From: Micrococcales bacterium
Lineage (GTDB): Bacteria > Actinomycetota > Actinomycetes > Actinomycetales > WQXJ01
DNA: 38,498 nt
Assembly: GCA_009784895.1 (NCBI GenBank)
Contig: WQXJ01000020.1
Coordinates: 1 to 38,498 of the forward strand
Reading direction: 5' to 3'
Below, piece after piece: positions 22,787-30,925 of this stretch (within the stretch, counting starts at the first letter, position 1; each line of letters begins with the position of its first letter). The notes under the pieces were generated by a model that saw nothing but the letters and a program-made list of their open reading frames with translations, ran no database searches and was not told the DNA's origin. A program made the translations under genes and the position numbers.

Positions 22787-23688
22787 TTGATTGAGCCGGC
22801 GGTTAGTCCGGAAACAAGCTTCTTCTCGATCAGCGCGAACAGGATGATAACCGGCACAATTGCCACGATCGAGACGGCGAAAACGTACTCCCATTTGGTT
22901 TGGTACTGCCCAACGAAAGACCACAAGGCCACCGACAGCGGCTTGAGCCGGTCGGTCGACAAGATCACTAACGAGGCGGCGAACTCATTCCAGGCTGCCA
23001 CAAAGGTGAAGATCACGGCCGTGACGATGCCCGGCCAGATCAAAGGCAGGTTGATGCGCCACAACACCGTCCAGTTCGAGGCGCCGTCCAGTTTGGCGGC
23101 CTCATCGACTTCTTTGGGTATCGAGGCGAAGAAGGAGTGCATGATCCAAGTGCCGAACGACATGTTGAAGGCGGCGTTGATCAGGATCATGGCTATCCAG
23201 GTGTCGGATAGGCCTAGGTTGAAAAACTCGCGGAATAGCCCAGCAATTAGCACCGCTGGCTGAAGCATCTGGGTCAGTAGAACCAGGAAAAGGAAGGCCA
23301 GGCGTCCGGGGAAACGGTATTTGGCTGTGTAGTAGGCCGCCGGCAAGGCCACGGCCAGCGTTAGCAGCGTGGCGCAGACCGAAATCACCACGGTGGACAG
23401 CAAGTTCCACGGCAGCGGTGTCTCATTGGTCGACCACATATTGACGAAATTTTCCGGCACATAGGTTTGAGGCAAGAAGGTCGGTGGCGTCCGGTTGTTC
23501 TCAGCCGCCGTTTTCAGCGCGCCTAGCAGCATGATGACGTAGGGGAACAGGAAAACCAGGGCAACCACAATGGCGCCAACTACCCGCAGCCAGACCGATC
23601 CAGGTTGTGTCACCGAGGTGTAACGGCGCGAGCGCCGCGGGCCCTTGGTTGAGGCCAAAGGCTGCGGGGTTGTGCTGACGGCGGCCAT
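22783..23688 (-). CDS. CUT1-type sugar ABC permease (MalG-like)
   Basis: This 301-residue inner-membrane permease has six spans and the ATPase-contacting EAA loop EAAKLDGASNWTVLWRINLPLIWP. The ending IEKKLVSGLTAGSIK is typical of MalG-type proteins. It pairs with the MalF-like permease just upstream, whose TAA overlaps this ATG by one base. The carbohydrate cannot be read from sequence. No binding protein or ATPase is encoded nearby, so these must be supplied from elsewhere, perhaps by a shared MsiK-like ATPase. Confidence 0.92.
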   Translation of the reverse strand: MAAVSTTPQPLASTKGPRRSRRYTSVTQPGSVWLRVVGAIVVALVFLFPYVIMLLGALKTAAENNRTPPTFLPQTYVPENFVNMWSTNETPLPWNLLSTVVISVCATLLTLAVALPAAYYTAKYRFPGRLAFLFLVLLTQMLQPAVLIAGLFREFFNLGLSDTWIAMILINAAFNMSFGTWIMHSFFASIPKEVDEAAKLDGASNWTVLWRINLPLIWPGIVTAVIFTFVAAWNEFAASLVILSTDRLKPLSVALWSFVGQYQTKWEYVFAVSIVAIVPVIILFALIEKKLVSGLTAGSIK

Positions 23689-24665
23689 TACTCGTCAACC
23701 CCTCTCAACGGCTTCACTACCAGCATGTATACAGCGATGATGGCAATCACAATGCCAAGGTTGAGCACCGATAGGGCACTGGCAACGTCTATGCGCTGGT
23801 TGGTCTGCAGGATCTTGAACATCATGGTGGTGGTCGTATCGGCGTCGTAGCCGGGGATCGATCCGGTGATGACTTTCAAGATTGGGAAAGAGTTGAAAAC
23901 GTTGATGATGTTGATAATGGTGGCCGCTGCCAGGGCCGGCCGGAGCTGCGGTAACACCACCATGAAATAGTTCCTAACAGAACCGGCGCCATCGACTTTG
24001 GCTGCCTCCAACACGTCCTGTCCTATCGACTGGGTGCCGGCCAGGATGGTGTAGGTGGTAAAGGGTAGCGAAACGAAGATCGCAATCAAGATGGCGATGG
24101 TGAAGGCCGGTCCCGGTGTTTTGGTGAAACCAAAGTCGCCTTTGGAAAACGGTGCCAGGAAACCGATGTACTTCGAGGCCCGGGCCAGCCAGTCGTTGAC
24201 CAAACCGTAGTTCGGCTGGACCGTGAAGTAGATCACCATAGTTGTCATCAGAACCGAGCTGGCCCAAGGGATGATGACTATCAGCCGCAGCAACCGCCGG
24301 CCGGGGAAGGCTTTGTTCAAGAAGTTGGCCAGTATCAACGAGATCAAAATGGTCCCAACCACCACGGCCACCACCCACAGCATGGTCCGCGCCAGCACTT
24401 GAAGCACCGGTGTGCGCTCAAACAGCAGAGCGTAATTGTCGAACCCGGCCGGCCCTTGGTCAACTCCAGCCTTGGAGATCTTGCGGGTCGAGTTGTAGAT
24501 CATGTAGCCGGCCGGAAACAAGACCACCCCGAAAATCAGGATGATGCCCGGCGCCAACCAAATCAATGCCACCCAGGGGCGTTTTTGCCCGGCCTTGCGC
24601 TTCGGTGTCTTGGGCTTTGACACGGTCAAATTGACCGATCTGTCGACGCCGCTGGCCGCGCTCAT
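23688..24665 (-). CDS. CUT1-type sugar ABC permease (MalF-like)
   Basis: This 325-residue partner permease starts with a basic cytoplasmic tail (KPKTPKRKAGQKRPW), then six to seven spans and the EAA loop EAAKVDGAGSVRNYFMVVLPQLRP. Its ATG overlaps the aldolase stop (ATGA), and its own stop overlaps the next permease start. With that protein it should form the channel of a carbohydrate importer whose substrate feeds the isomerase, kinase and aldolase encoded upstream. Confidence 0.92.
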   Translation of the reverse strand: MSAASGVDRSVNLTVSKPKTPKRKAGQKRPWVALIWLAPGIILIFGVVLFPAGYMIYNSTRKISKAGVDQGPAGFDNYALLFERTPVLQVLARTMLWVVAVVVGTILISLILANFLNKAFPGRRLLRLIVIIPWASSVLMTTMVIYFTVQPNYGLVNDWLARASKYIGFLAPFSKGDFGFTKTPGPAFTIAILIAIFVSLPFTTYTILAGTQSIGQDVLEAAKVDGAGSVRNYFMVVLPQLRPALAAATIINIINVFNSFPILKVITGSIPGYDADTTTTMMFKILQTNQRIDVASALSVLNLGIVIAIIAVYMLVVKPLRGVDE

Positions 24666-25507
24666 GGCTTTACGCCCCCAGCCAACAAGCCGATTAGTCC
24701 GGCCACCACCTGGGCGACTGCTCTGCGAGCCGGTCCAAGGTATTTGCGCGTGTTGACCATGGCTGGATTGTTGGCCAAGGTGGCGCGAATCGATTCGGTC
24801 AAGGTCTGGTTGAGCAAGGTGCCAATGTTGATCTTGGTTAACCCGGCTGTTACGGCCTTGGCCAGATCGGCATCGGCCACACCCGAAGAGCCATGCAAAA
24901 CCAGCGGCACCGGCACTTTTGCCCGCAGCGCCGCGATCAGGTCGAAGTCGAGTGCGGCGGTCCGCCTGGTCATGCCGTGGGATGAGCCAACCGCCACGGC
25001 CAGGGCGTCAACGCCGGTGGCCTCGACAAAGGCGGCGGCCTGTTCTGGGTCTGTGCGGGCGCCGGGCGCGTGCACACCATCCTTGCCGCCAATCTCACCC
25101 AACTCGGCCTCGACCGAAACGCCGCGCCGGTGGCACATCGCCACTACGGCGGCAGTTGAGGCCCGGTTGGCCTGATCTGACAGCGTCGAAGCGTCGAACA
25201 TAACCGAATCGATGCCCAGGTCAAGGGCCTCGGCTACCAGGCTTGGTTCAGTCGCGTGGTCCAAGTTGACGCCAATTGGCTGCTCGGATTGCCTGGCCAG
25301 GGCCAGGCTGGCACTGGCGATGGGCGCCAGCGAGCCGTGGTACAACACGCAGTTTTGGCTGATTTGGAGAATTGTGGGCCGGCCGGCCATTTCGGCACCT
25401 TCGACTATGGCCTCAGCCAGTTCCAGCTGAATTACGTTGAAGGCGCCGATGCCGGCTCTCGTCTTGGCCGCGTCAGTGACCAAGTCGATAACACGGGCTT
25501 GGGTCAC
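24662..25507 (-). CDS. Class II (zinc) fructose/tagatose-bisphosphate-type aldolase
   Basis: This 281-residue TIM-barrel aldolase has metal and substrate motifs NLDHA (81-85), AELGEIGGKDG (134-144), VGSSHG (173-178) and LHGSSG (204-209), with His84, His177 and His205 as likely zinc ligands. It is closest in look to GatY/KbaY/AgaY and FBA. It should split a phosphorylated ketose (or analogue) into dihydroxyacetone phosphate and an aldehyde. The start is GTG, overlapping the SIS gene stop (GTGA). The substrate is not fixed: tagatose-, fructose- or sulfofructose-type phosphates all fit the gene context. Confidence 0.88.
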   Translation of the reverse strand: MTQARVIDLVTDAAKTRAGIGAFNVIQLELAEAIVEGAEMAGRPTILQISQNCVLYHGSLAPIASASLALARQSEQPIGVNLDHATEPSLVAEALDLGIDSVMFDASTLSDQANRASTAAVVAMCHRRGVSVEAELGEIGGKDGVHAPGARTDPEQAAAFVEATGVDALAVAVGSSHGMTRRTAALDFDLIAALRAKVPVPLVLHGSSGVADADLAKAVTAGLTKINIGTLLNQTLTESIRATLANNPAMVNTRKYLGPARRAVAQVVAGLIGLLAGGVKP

Positions 25508-26430
25508 TGCCCTGCCGCCTCACCGCGGTTGACTTCGAGCACGACCGAGCGGCTGAGGTGACGTGGCCGGTCCGGGTCCATGCCTCTGACCAGTGCCCTT
25601 TCCACTGCCAGGCGCTGGGCCACGACCAGAGCCGCCATCGGATCAAACCTGGGGGCAATCCAACTGGCACCAGTCTCGCGGACCTGTTGCTCCAGGCCGG
25701 CCGGGGCCGGGCCAAACATCCAGACCAGGCGGCCCGGTTGGGCAATCGAGATGGGCCCGTGGCGGTATTCCATGGCCCGGTACGACTCAGCCCAACCCTG
25801 TGAGGCCTCACGCATCTTCAGGGCCGCCTCATGCGCTATACCAATGGTCCAGCCCTGCCCCAGATAGGCGACTTGGTCAGCCACTAGCCAGTTGGTGTTG
25901 AGCGGATGCTGGACCGCCTGTTCCGCCTGGCTGATCGGCTTTTCCAGGTCCTCGCCAAGATGCGCCCTGAGCAGGGCCAGCGTGGAGGTGGCGAATCTAG
26001 TCTGGACAACGGATTGCTCGTCGGCAAAACCCAGGTCTACTACCTGGTCGACCCCTTGGGCAATGGGAGAGTCGACCACGCCCAAAATGGCCACAGACCG
26101 GGCGGTGGCTTGGGGTTTGGCCAGGGCAGCGGCCACCTCGCTGGTGGTGCCAGAACGCGAAATGGCAACAACGCAGTCGTAGTCACGGTGGGACCGGTAG
26201 CTTGAGGCGGCGAAGGCGTCAGTCACGCCGTGTCCGGCGCTTTCGCGTTTGTAGGCATAAGCCATGGCCATGAACCAGCTGGTACCGCAGCCAATCACGG
26301 CGACGCGTTCGCCACGCTGAGGCAGTTTGGCCGCCTCATCCGGCGCCTGCTCAGCCGCTCTGGTCCAGCATTCGGGCTGAGAGCCGATTTCGACGGTGAC
26401 GTGGGGCGGGTTTGAGCTGAATTGTGGCAT
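25504..26430 (-). CDS. SIS-domain sugar isomerase/deaminase-like protein
   Basis: This 308-residue cytosolic protein has two sugar-isomerase (SIS) domains. The first shows VIGCGTSW (45-52) and ISRSGTTSEV (90-99), the phosphosugar-binding Ser/Thr loop. The second includes IAHEAALKMREASQGWAESY and YRHGP. It resembles AgaS, FrlB and the isomerase half of GlmS without the glutaminase domain. Likely chemistry is aldose-ketose isomerisation or removal of an amine-linked group from a sugar phosphate. It is the first gene of the overlapping operon and is preceded by the direct repeats at 26503-26539. Confidence 0.88.
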   Translation of the reverse strand: MPQFSSNPPHVTVEIGSQPECWTRAAEQAPDEAAKLPQRGERVAVIGCGTSWFMAMAYAYKRESAGHGVTDAFAASSYRSHRDYDCVVAISRSGTTSEVAAALAKPQATARSVAILGVVDSPIAQGVDQVVDLGFADEQSVVQTRFATSTLALLRAHLGEDLEKPISQAEQAVQHPLNTNWLVADQVAYLGQGWTIGIAHEAALKMREASQGWAESYRAMEYRHGPISIAQPGRLVWMFGPAPAGLEQQVRETGASWIAPRFDPMAALVVAQRLAVERALVRGMDPDRPRHLSRSVVLEVNRGEAAGQ

Positions 26431-26502
26431 TGCCTTCCCTCGTTGGTCGGTGACGCTTATCCCCAGCCTAGGGCACTGGTGCTGGGCCCTGGCGCATGAT
26501 TA

Positions 26503-26539
26503 TGCACGTTCAACCACGAAGCGTGCAAGTTCAATCACG
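26503..26539. promoter_or_regulatory. Tandem 16-nt direct repeats, probable DeoR operator
   Basis: TGCACGTTCAACCACG (26503-26518) and TGCAAGTTCAATCACG (26524-26539) differ at two positions and are 21 bp apart, two helical turns. They lie 73 bases upstream of the SIS start, and the second reaches over the stop of the ROK gene. DeoR-family repressors often bind direct repeats, and one is encoded nearby at 27582. Confidence 0.55.
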
Positions 26540-27466
26540 CGCCGTTGCCGTCGCGTCACGGTCTCTAGCCAGCAAAGCCGCACCAACTACCCCGGCCCAG
26601 GAGCCGAGCTGGGCCGTGACGACATTGGCAGGTTTGATAAAGCTGAAATTGGCGGCTAGTTGGTCAGCGATGGGACGGATCAGGGCGTCACCGGCCTGGG
26701 CCAGGCCGCCCCCTATGACAATCCGGTCGGGATCAAGAATGCGCGCCAGCCAGCACATCGCCTGAGACAGGTAGCTGCGAGCCTGGTCCCAAATCTCCGC
26801 GGCCTGGCTGTGGCCGGCCTCAGCTAGGTGACGGACCTGTTCGGCATCAATCGACCGGCTGTCGACCCCAGCCAGGCGGGCGTAGAGCCGGGCGATGCCG
26901 GCGGCAGAAGCGACGCGCTCGAGACAGCCGGTTTGGCCACAGGAGCAAGGCTCGTCACAACCCGGCATAGGCAAGTGGCCAACCTCTAAGGCGGCGCCGT
27001 GGGCTCCGCGATACGGCCTACCACGTTGCACTAGGGCTGCGGCGATCCCAGTACCGATGGGCACAACTAGTACGGTCTGAGCTCCCTTGCCCGCCCCCAG
27101 GCGGGCCTCGGCCACTCCACCGGCTGTGACATCGTGGCTTAGAACCACCTCGGGGCCAAGTTGCTGGCTCAAAGAGGCGGCCAGCGGCAAATCGCGCCAA
27201 CCTAAGTTGGCTGAGAAAACGGCTACGCCAGCCTGGTCGTCAACCAGACCGGGCACGGCCAGGCCAACCGGGCCACTGTCATAGTCATAGTCACTTCGGG
27301 CCCGGGCGATCAGGCTGGCCAGTAGTTCGGTGACACGGTCGATCACCGTCTCGAAACCATTAGCAGCGTGAGTGTCGATGCGTTCTTGCCACACCCTGTG
27401 ACCATCCCCATCTACTAGCGCGCCCTTGGCATATGTACCACCAAGGTCCACCGCCGGGGTGATCAT
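26531..27466 (-). CDS. ROK-family sugar kinase
   Basis: This 311-residue kinase phosphorylates a hexose or derivative with ATP. It has the ATP-binding DLGGTYAKG (7-15), catalytic Asp112 in LSHDVTAGG, phosphate-binding IGTGIAAA, the ROK signature EVGH (161-164) and the zinc motif CSCGQTGC (174-181). It has no N-terminal winged helix, so it is an enzyme rather than a ROK repressor. GGAGGT sits 7 nt before the ATG. It is separated from the isomerase operon by about 100 bp with its own control repeats, and it is divergent from the DeoR gene. Confidence 0.9.
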   Translation of the reverse strand: MITPAVDLGGTYAKGALVDGDGHRVWQERIDTHAANGFETVIDRVTELLASLIARARSDYDYDSGPVGLAVPGLVDDQAGVAVFSANLGWRDLPLAASLSQQLGPEVVLSHDVTAGGVAEARLGAGKGAQTVLVVPIGTGIAAALVQRGRPYRGAHGAALEVGHLPMPGCDEPCSCGQTGCLERVASAAGIARLYARLAGVDSRSIDAEQVRHLAEAGHSQAAEIWDQARSYLSQAMCWLARILDPDRIVIGGGLAQAGDALIRPIADQLAANFSFIKPANVVTAQLGSWAGVVGAALLARDRDATATARD

Positions 27467-27581
27467 GGTCGGTTACCTCCTTGAGCCGCCGCTAGACCAG
27501 GAGCATACCCGCGTGCGCGAATCTGCTCACTTTACGTAGGATAGAGCACAGTTGATCTCTGAGCGTAGGAGGGTTTTGGCC

Positions 27582-28370
27582 GTGGACCGTCACGAACGCC
27601 TTAGCGCCTTGCTTCAGATTCTGGCCGAACGCGGCAAGATCGGGGTTGACCAGGCAGTTAAGGAATTGGGTGCTTCGGCTGCGACCATTCGACGTGACCT
27701 GACTCTTCTCCAGGAGCAGAATCTGGCGGCCCGGACGCATGGTGGCGCCGTGGCCACATCGGTCAGCTATGACCTGCCTTTGCGCTTCAAGACATCACGT
27801 TTCGCCAGCCAAAAAGCGGCCATCGGCAAGCTGGCCGCCGCCATGGTCAGGCCCGGGCAGGTGGTCGCCCTCAATGGCGGTACCACCACGTTGGAGGTGG
27901 GCCGCTGCCTAGCGACGCGTCCGGATTTGGCCGGGCAAGTCCACACCGCTCCGGTAACCGTGGTCACAAACGCCGTCAATGTGGCCTCTGAACTCTTGGT
28001 TAGGCCCCACCTCAAAGTAGTTGTCACCGGCGGCGTGGTCCGTGCGAAGTCCTTCGAGCTGTTTGGCCCGTTGGCCTCATCGGTGATTGAACAGCTGTCC
28101 TTGGATCTTGTCTTCCTCGGTGTCGACGGTCTTGACCCCGATTTTGGCGCTTCGGCTCATTCAGACGCCGAGGCCAAGACCAACGCCGAATTGGCCCAGG
28201 CCGCGGCCAGGCGGGTGGTGGTGGCCGATTCATCAAAAATGGCGGTCAAGGCTTTCGCCCGGATCTGCCCTGTTGGCGATCTTGACGCCATCATTACCGA
28301 TCAAGGCATTGATCCTGTCGTCAAACGTCGTTTCGAAGACGCCAACGTCAAGGTCCATCTGGCCGCCTGA
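27582..28370 (+). CDS. DeoR-family transcriptional repressor
   Basis: This 262-residue regulator has an N-terminal winged helix-turn-helix (DRHERLSALLQILAERGKIG, then VKELGASAATIRRDLTLL and RTHGGAV) and a C-terminal sugar-phosphate sensing domain with NGGTTTLEV, TNAVNVASEL, GGVVRAKSFE, FLGVDGL and VADSSKM. GTG 27582 is the start: AGGAGGG lies 8 nt upstream and the family N-terminus begins there, although the frame opens earlier at a TTG (27552). It is transcribed away from the ROK kinase and very likely represses the whole carbohydrate locus until a phosphorylated intermediate accumulates. Confidence 0.92.
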   Translation: MDRHERLSALLQILAERGKIGVDQAVKELGASAATIRRDLTLLQEQNLAARTHGGAVATSVSYDLPLRFKTSRFASQKAAIGKLAAAMVRPGQVVALNGGTTTLEVGRCLATRPDLAGQVHTAPVTVVTNAVNVASELLVRPHLKVVVTGGVVRAKSFELFGPLASSVIEQLSLDLVFLGVDGLDPDFGASAHSDAEAKTNAELAQAAARRVVVADSSKMAVKAFARICPVGDLDAIITDQGIDPVVKRRFEDANVKVHLAA

Positions 28371-28405
28371 CCTGACCCAACCCGACCTGACCCGGCCCGA
28401 CCCGA
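28366..28405. repeat. Pentanucleotide tandem repeat after the DeoR gene
   Basis: Eight units of CCTGA, CCCGA or close variants run in register from 28366 to 28405, starting over the DeoR stop codon. A copy-number change would alter only the 3' end and terminator spacing. It may be replication slippage in GC-rich DNA. Confidence 0.6.
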
Positions 28406-28418
28406 CCTCCCCTTTTGT

Positions 28419-28504
28419 CGCGAGACCGAGCTTTCGCAGACTGTTGTACAAGCCCGGAACCATAGTTGTACAAGTTATGCCAAAGCTCAATCTGGCGAGA
28501 TCGG
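28419..28504. repeat. Facing pair of REP-like repeats with two TTGTACAA palindromes
   Basis: A minus-strand copy (28419-28442) and a plus-strand copy (28474-28504) of the element seen at 16.9 kb form the outer arms. Inside, TTGTACAA occurs at 28444-28451 and 28466-28473, 22 bp apart. The whole folds into an imperfect stem of more than 30 bp around a 14-nt loop. It lies between convergent genes and covers the amrS stop, so it can act as a two-way terminator. It has no clear T-run. Confidence 0.6.
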
Positions 28505-29551
28505 GGCTGGTCGTTGGGCGGTGACTGACCAAAGGCCGGGAGTGGCGGCGGCGCAAGCTGGGCAGCGACCGATCGGGTCGAGCCGGTTGGCCAACAACCC
28601 AAAACCACTGCGCACTATCAGGTCCTGACCGCAGCTGGAACAGGCAGTGGTCGACCCATCAGGGTCGACCACATTGCCGGTGTAGACATGATTCATACCG
28701 GCGTCCAGGGCCATTTGTCTGGCCCGGCGCAGCGTCGAGGTGGGTGTGCGTTTCCTGTCTCGCATCCGGTGGGCCGGGTGGAAGGCAGTGAAATGCAGCG
28801 GCACATCTGGGCCGAGTTCGCCGGCGACCCATTCCACCAACCGCCCTACCTCGGTCTCGGAATCGTTTAGGCCCGGGACCAGCAGAGTGGTGATCTCAAC
28901 CCAAACATCGGTCTGACGCACCAGGTAAACCAGAGTGTCTTGGACCACCTCAAGCCGCCCACCGGTGACCTTGCGGTAGAAAGAGGCGTCAAGCGACTTC
29001 AGGTCGACGTTGACCGCGTCCATGGCGCTGAAGAAATCGGCTCGCGCTTCGGCGCAGATGTAGCCGGCCGTCACCGCCACGTTGACCAGTCCACGCTGGC
29101 GGCAGGCCTGGGCTGTGTCGATGGCGTATTCAGCGAAGATAATCGGATCGTTGTAGGTGTAGGCCACACCAGCCGCCCCGGCCTGCCGCGCCATCGTGGC
29201 AATCTGGCCCGGTGTGGCCGAGCTGGACAAGGCCGCTACATCGCGCGCTGTCGAAGTGGACCAGTTTTGGCAGAACTTGCAGGCCAGGTTGCATCCGGCC
29301 GTGCCAAATGACAGCACCGTCGAGCCGGGCAACACGTGGTAAAGAGGTTTCTTCTCGATCGGATCAAGGGCAAATCCGGTCGACCGGCCGTAGGTCGCCA
29401 AAACCATGTGACCGTCATGGTTTTGCCGCACAAAACAAAAACCGTGTTGACCTGGACGCAGGTGGCAATGCCTGGGGCACAAATCGCAGGCGACGCGTCC
29501 GTCATCGGCCAAATGCCAGTACCCGGCCTCAACCCCACCCGGTCTGGTCAC
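28487..29551 (-). CDS. amrS: AmmeMemoRadiSam system radical SAM enzyme
   Basis: This 354-residue radical SAM protein resembles the pyruvate formate-lyase activase group. The cluster-binding motif is CNLACKFC (Cys87, 91, 94). An N-terminal Cys set (CDLCPRHC, then GFC) and a C-terminal zinc-ribbon-like pair (CSSCG, CPAC) are also present, as in the AmrS family. GTG 29551 is chosen because it overlaps the AMMECR1 gene stop (GTGA). The frame upstream belongs to that gene. It should cleave SAM to a 5'-deoxyadenosyl radical, but the substrate is unknown. It is always found with AMMECR1 and MEMO proteins, as here. Confidence 0.9.
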   Translation of the reverse strand: MTRPGGVEAGYWHLADDGRVACDLCPRHCHLRPGQHGFCFVRQNHDGHMVLATYGRSTGFALDPIEKKPLYHVLPGSTVLSFGTAGCNLACKFCQNWSTSTARDVAALSSSATPGQIATMARQAGAAGVAYTYNDPIIFAEYAIDTAQACRQRGLVNVAVTAGYICAEARADFFSAMDAVNVDLKSLDASFYRKVTGGRLEVVQDTLVYLVRQTDVWVEITTLLVPGLNDSETEVGRLVEWVAGELGPDVPLHFTAFHPAHRMRDRKRTPTSTLRRARQMALDAGMNHVYTGNVVDPDGSTTACSSCGQDLIVRSGFGLLANRLDPIGRCPACAAATPGLWSVTAQRPAPISPD

Positions 29552-30096
29552 TCGTGGAAGGCCTCGACCTTGTAGCGCTGGATTTCGACATCCTGCCAGT
29601 GGTCGGGCGGCAGGCCGGCTTTGGCCATTAGGTGGGTGACAAATTCCTCTGGGGTAGGCAGCTGATCCCAGACCTGCGGCAAGAAGGTCGCCCGGTGCCA
29701 ACCTGAGCGCAGAATAACGCCGTCAATTCCCGGCCTGAGCTGCTCTAACGCATCCGTCCTGGAGGTGAAGCTAACCGGTTCAGGGGCGGATAGGACCGAC
29801 ACCTCGACCTGGACCCGCTCGAATTCGGTGGCGCTAAGCGGGCGGAAGCGCGGGTCGTGGAAGGCCGCAGCGACGGCGTTTTCGCGGACGTCCTGTCCCA
29901 GCGGACGGTGAGCCTCAAGCGAACCGATGCAACCGCGCAGATCGCCGTCAAGGTTCAACGTGACAAAGCTGGCGCCTTTTTGCTTGAGCCAACTTGGGCT
30001 GGGCGGCGGGCCGGTGGGCCGGCCCAAGGCCCGGCCGATGGCGTCCCTCGCCACCGCCACTAGAACCTCGCCTGTGTTAGGGGGCGGGTCAGGCAT
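29548..30096 (-). CDS. amrA: AMMECR1-family protein of the AmmeMemoRadiSam system
   Basis: This 182-residue protein has the conserved AMMECR1 motif LRGCIGS (53-59), whose Cys is nearly invariant, plus DPRFRPL (81-87) and the ending VEIQRYKVEAF. The family spans bacteria, archaea and humans without an established activity. Its start overlaps the MEMO-like gene by 8 nt, and its stop overlaps the radical SAM start, so all three are translated together. The conserved Cys suggests it may carry or receive a group made by AmrS (inference). Confidence 0.92.
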   Translation of the reverse strand: MPDPPPNTGEVLVAVARDAIGRALGRPTGPPPSPSWLKQKGASFVTLNLDGDLRGCIGSLEAHRPLGQDVRENAVAAAFHDPRFRPLSATEFERVQVEVSVLSAPEPVSFTSRTDALEQLRPGIDGVILRSGWHRATFLPQVWDQLPTPEEFVTHLMAKAGLPPDHWQDVEIQRYKVEAFHE

Positions 30097-30925
30097 GGGC
30101 CACCCCCGCCGTCAGCGGGTCGAAGTCAGGCAACTCGAGGTTGAGCGGGTCGAAGCGAACGCAGGCGTAACCGACAACCTGGCGTTTGTCTCCGGCAGTG
30201 TCACCGGAGTTGGCCGCGCCCACCAAGGTGGCTTGGAGGTCGTGGCGCTGGGCCGCCAGCAGTAGCCCGTTGACCGGACGGGCGCCGCAGGCCAGTTCCG
30301 GCGGCAGGGTTGGGTCAAGCCTAAGAATGCGGTCAATAGTCATCTGGTCGAAACGCTGAGCCCGCTCATAGCGGTGATAATGCGACAAGTCCGAGCTGAC
30401 CACGACCAGAGTTTCCGGTCCACCCCAGACCTCGTCCAGCACGGCTGCCACCACTTCAGGTCCGGCGCTGCCTACAGCCAGGGGCAAAACCTTGGCATCT
30501 GGCAAGGTGCGCTGAATAAAGGGTAGATGTACCTCAAGCGAGTGCTCCTGGGCGTGGACCTCGGGCAGGGTCTCTACCAACGGCAGCCCGGTGACCGCGG
30601 CCACACCTTCGACCCAGACCTCGACATCGCCAAGCGGAGTAGCCAGGGCGTCTACACCTGGCAGCCCGAGCCCAGGGCAGGCGACTCGGTGGCAGGGGCC
30701 CAGTAGCACAACCTGTTTGATCGGTGGCTGGGCGGCGAAAAGGCAGGCGTAGCCAAGCGCAGCGATGGCACCTGAGTATTGATAACCAGCGTGCGGCACA
30801 ATCATCGCTTTTGGGGCCGCGCCAGGGTCCCTAGCGTGGGCCAACAGCGTGTCAACCTGCTCGGCCAACCGCATCGGTGAGTTGGGATAGAACAGACCGG
30901 CCACGGCGGCGGGACGAACCGACAT
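30089..30925 (-). CDS. amrB: MEMO1-family protein of the AmmeMemoRadiSam system
   Basis: This 278-residue protein is homologous to human MEMO1, which resembles metal-dependent aromatic-ring dioxygenases and binds iron or copper. The ligands expected from MEMO1 are kept: His45 in VPHAGYQYSG, His79 in LGPCHR and Cys213 in LACGARPVNG. The segments EHSLEVHLPF (127-136) and VSSDLSHYH are also typical. A very good ribosome site (GGGAGGT) precedes the ATG. It is the first gene of the three-gene amr operon, divergent from the catabolic cluster that starts at 31.0 kb. Confidence 0.92.
   Translation of the reverse strand: MSVRPAAVAGLFYPNSPMRLAEQVDTLLAHARDPGAAPKAMIVPHAGYQYSGAIAALGYACLFAAQPPIKQVVLLGPCHRVACPGLGLPGVDALATPLGDVEVWVEGVAAVTGLPLVETLPEVHAQEHSLEVHLPFIQRTLPDAKVLPLAVGSAGPEVVAAVLDEVWGGPETLVVVSSDLSHYHRYERAQRFDQMTIDRILRLDPTLPPELACGARPVNGLLLAAQRHDLQATLVGAANSGDTAGDKRQVVGYACVRFDPLNLELPDFDPLTAGVAHA

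Noticed and set aside
27552-27581. TTG 27552 as DeoR start
   Set aside because: The ribosome site AGGAGGG lies inside this stretch and points to GTG 27582, where the family N-terminus begins.
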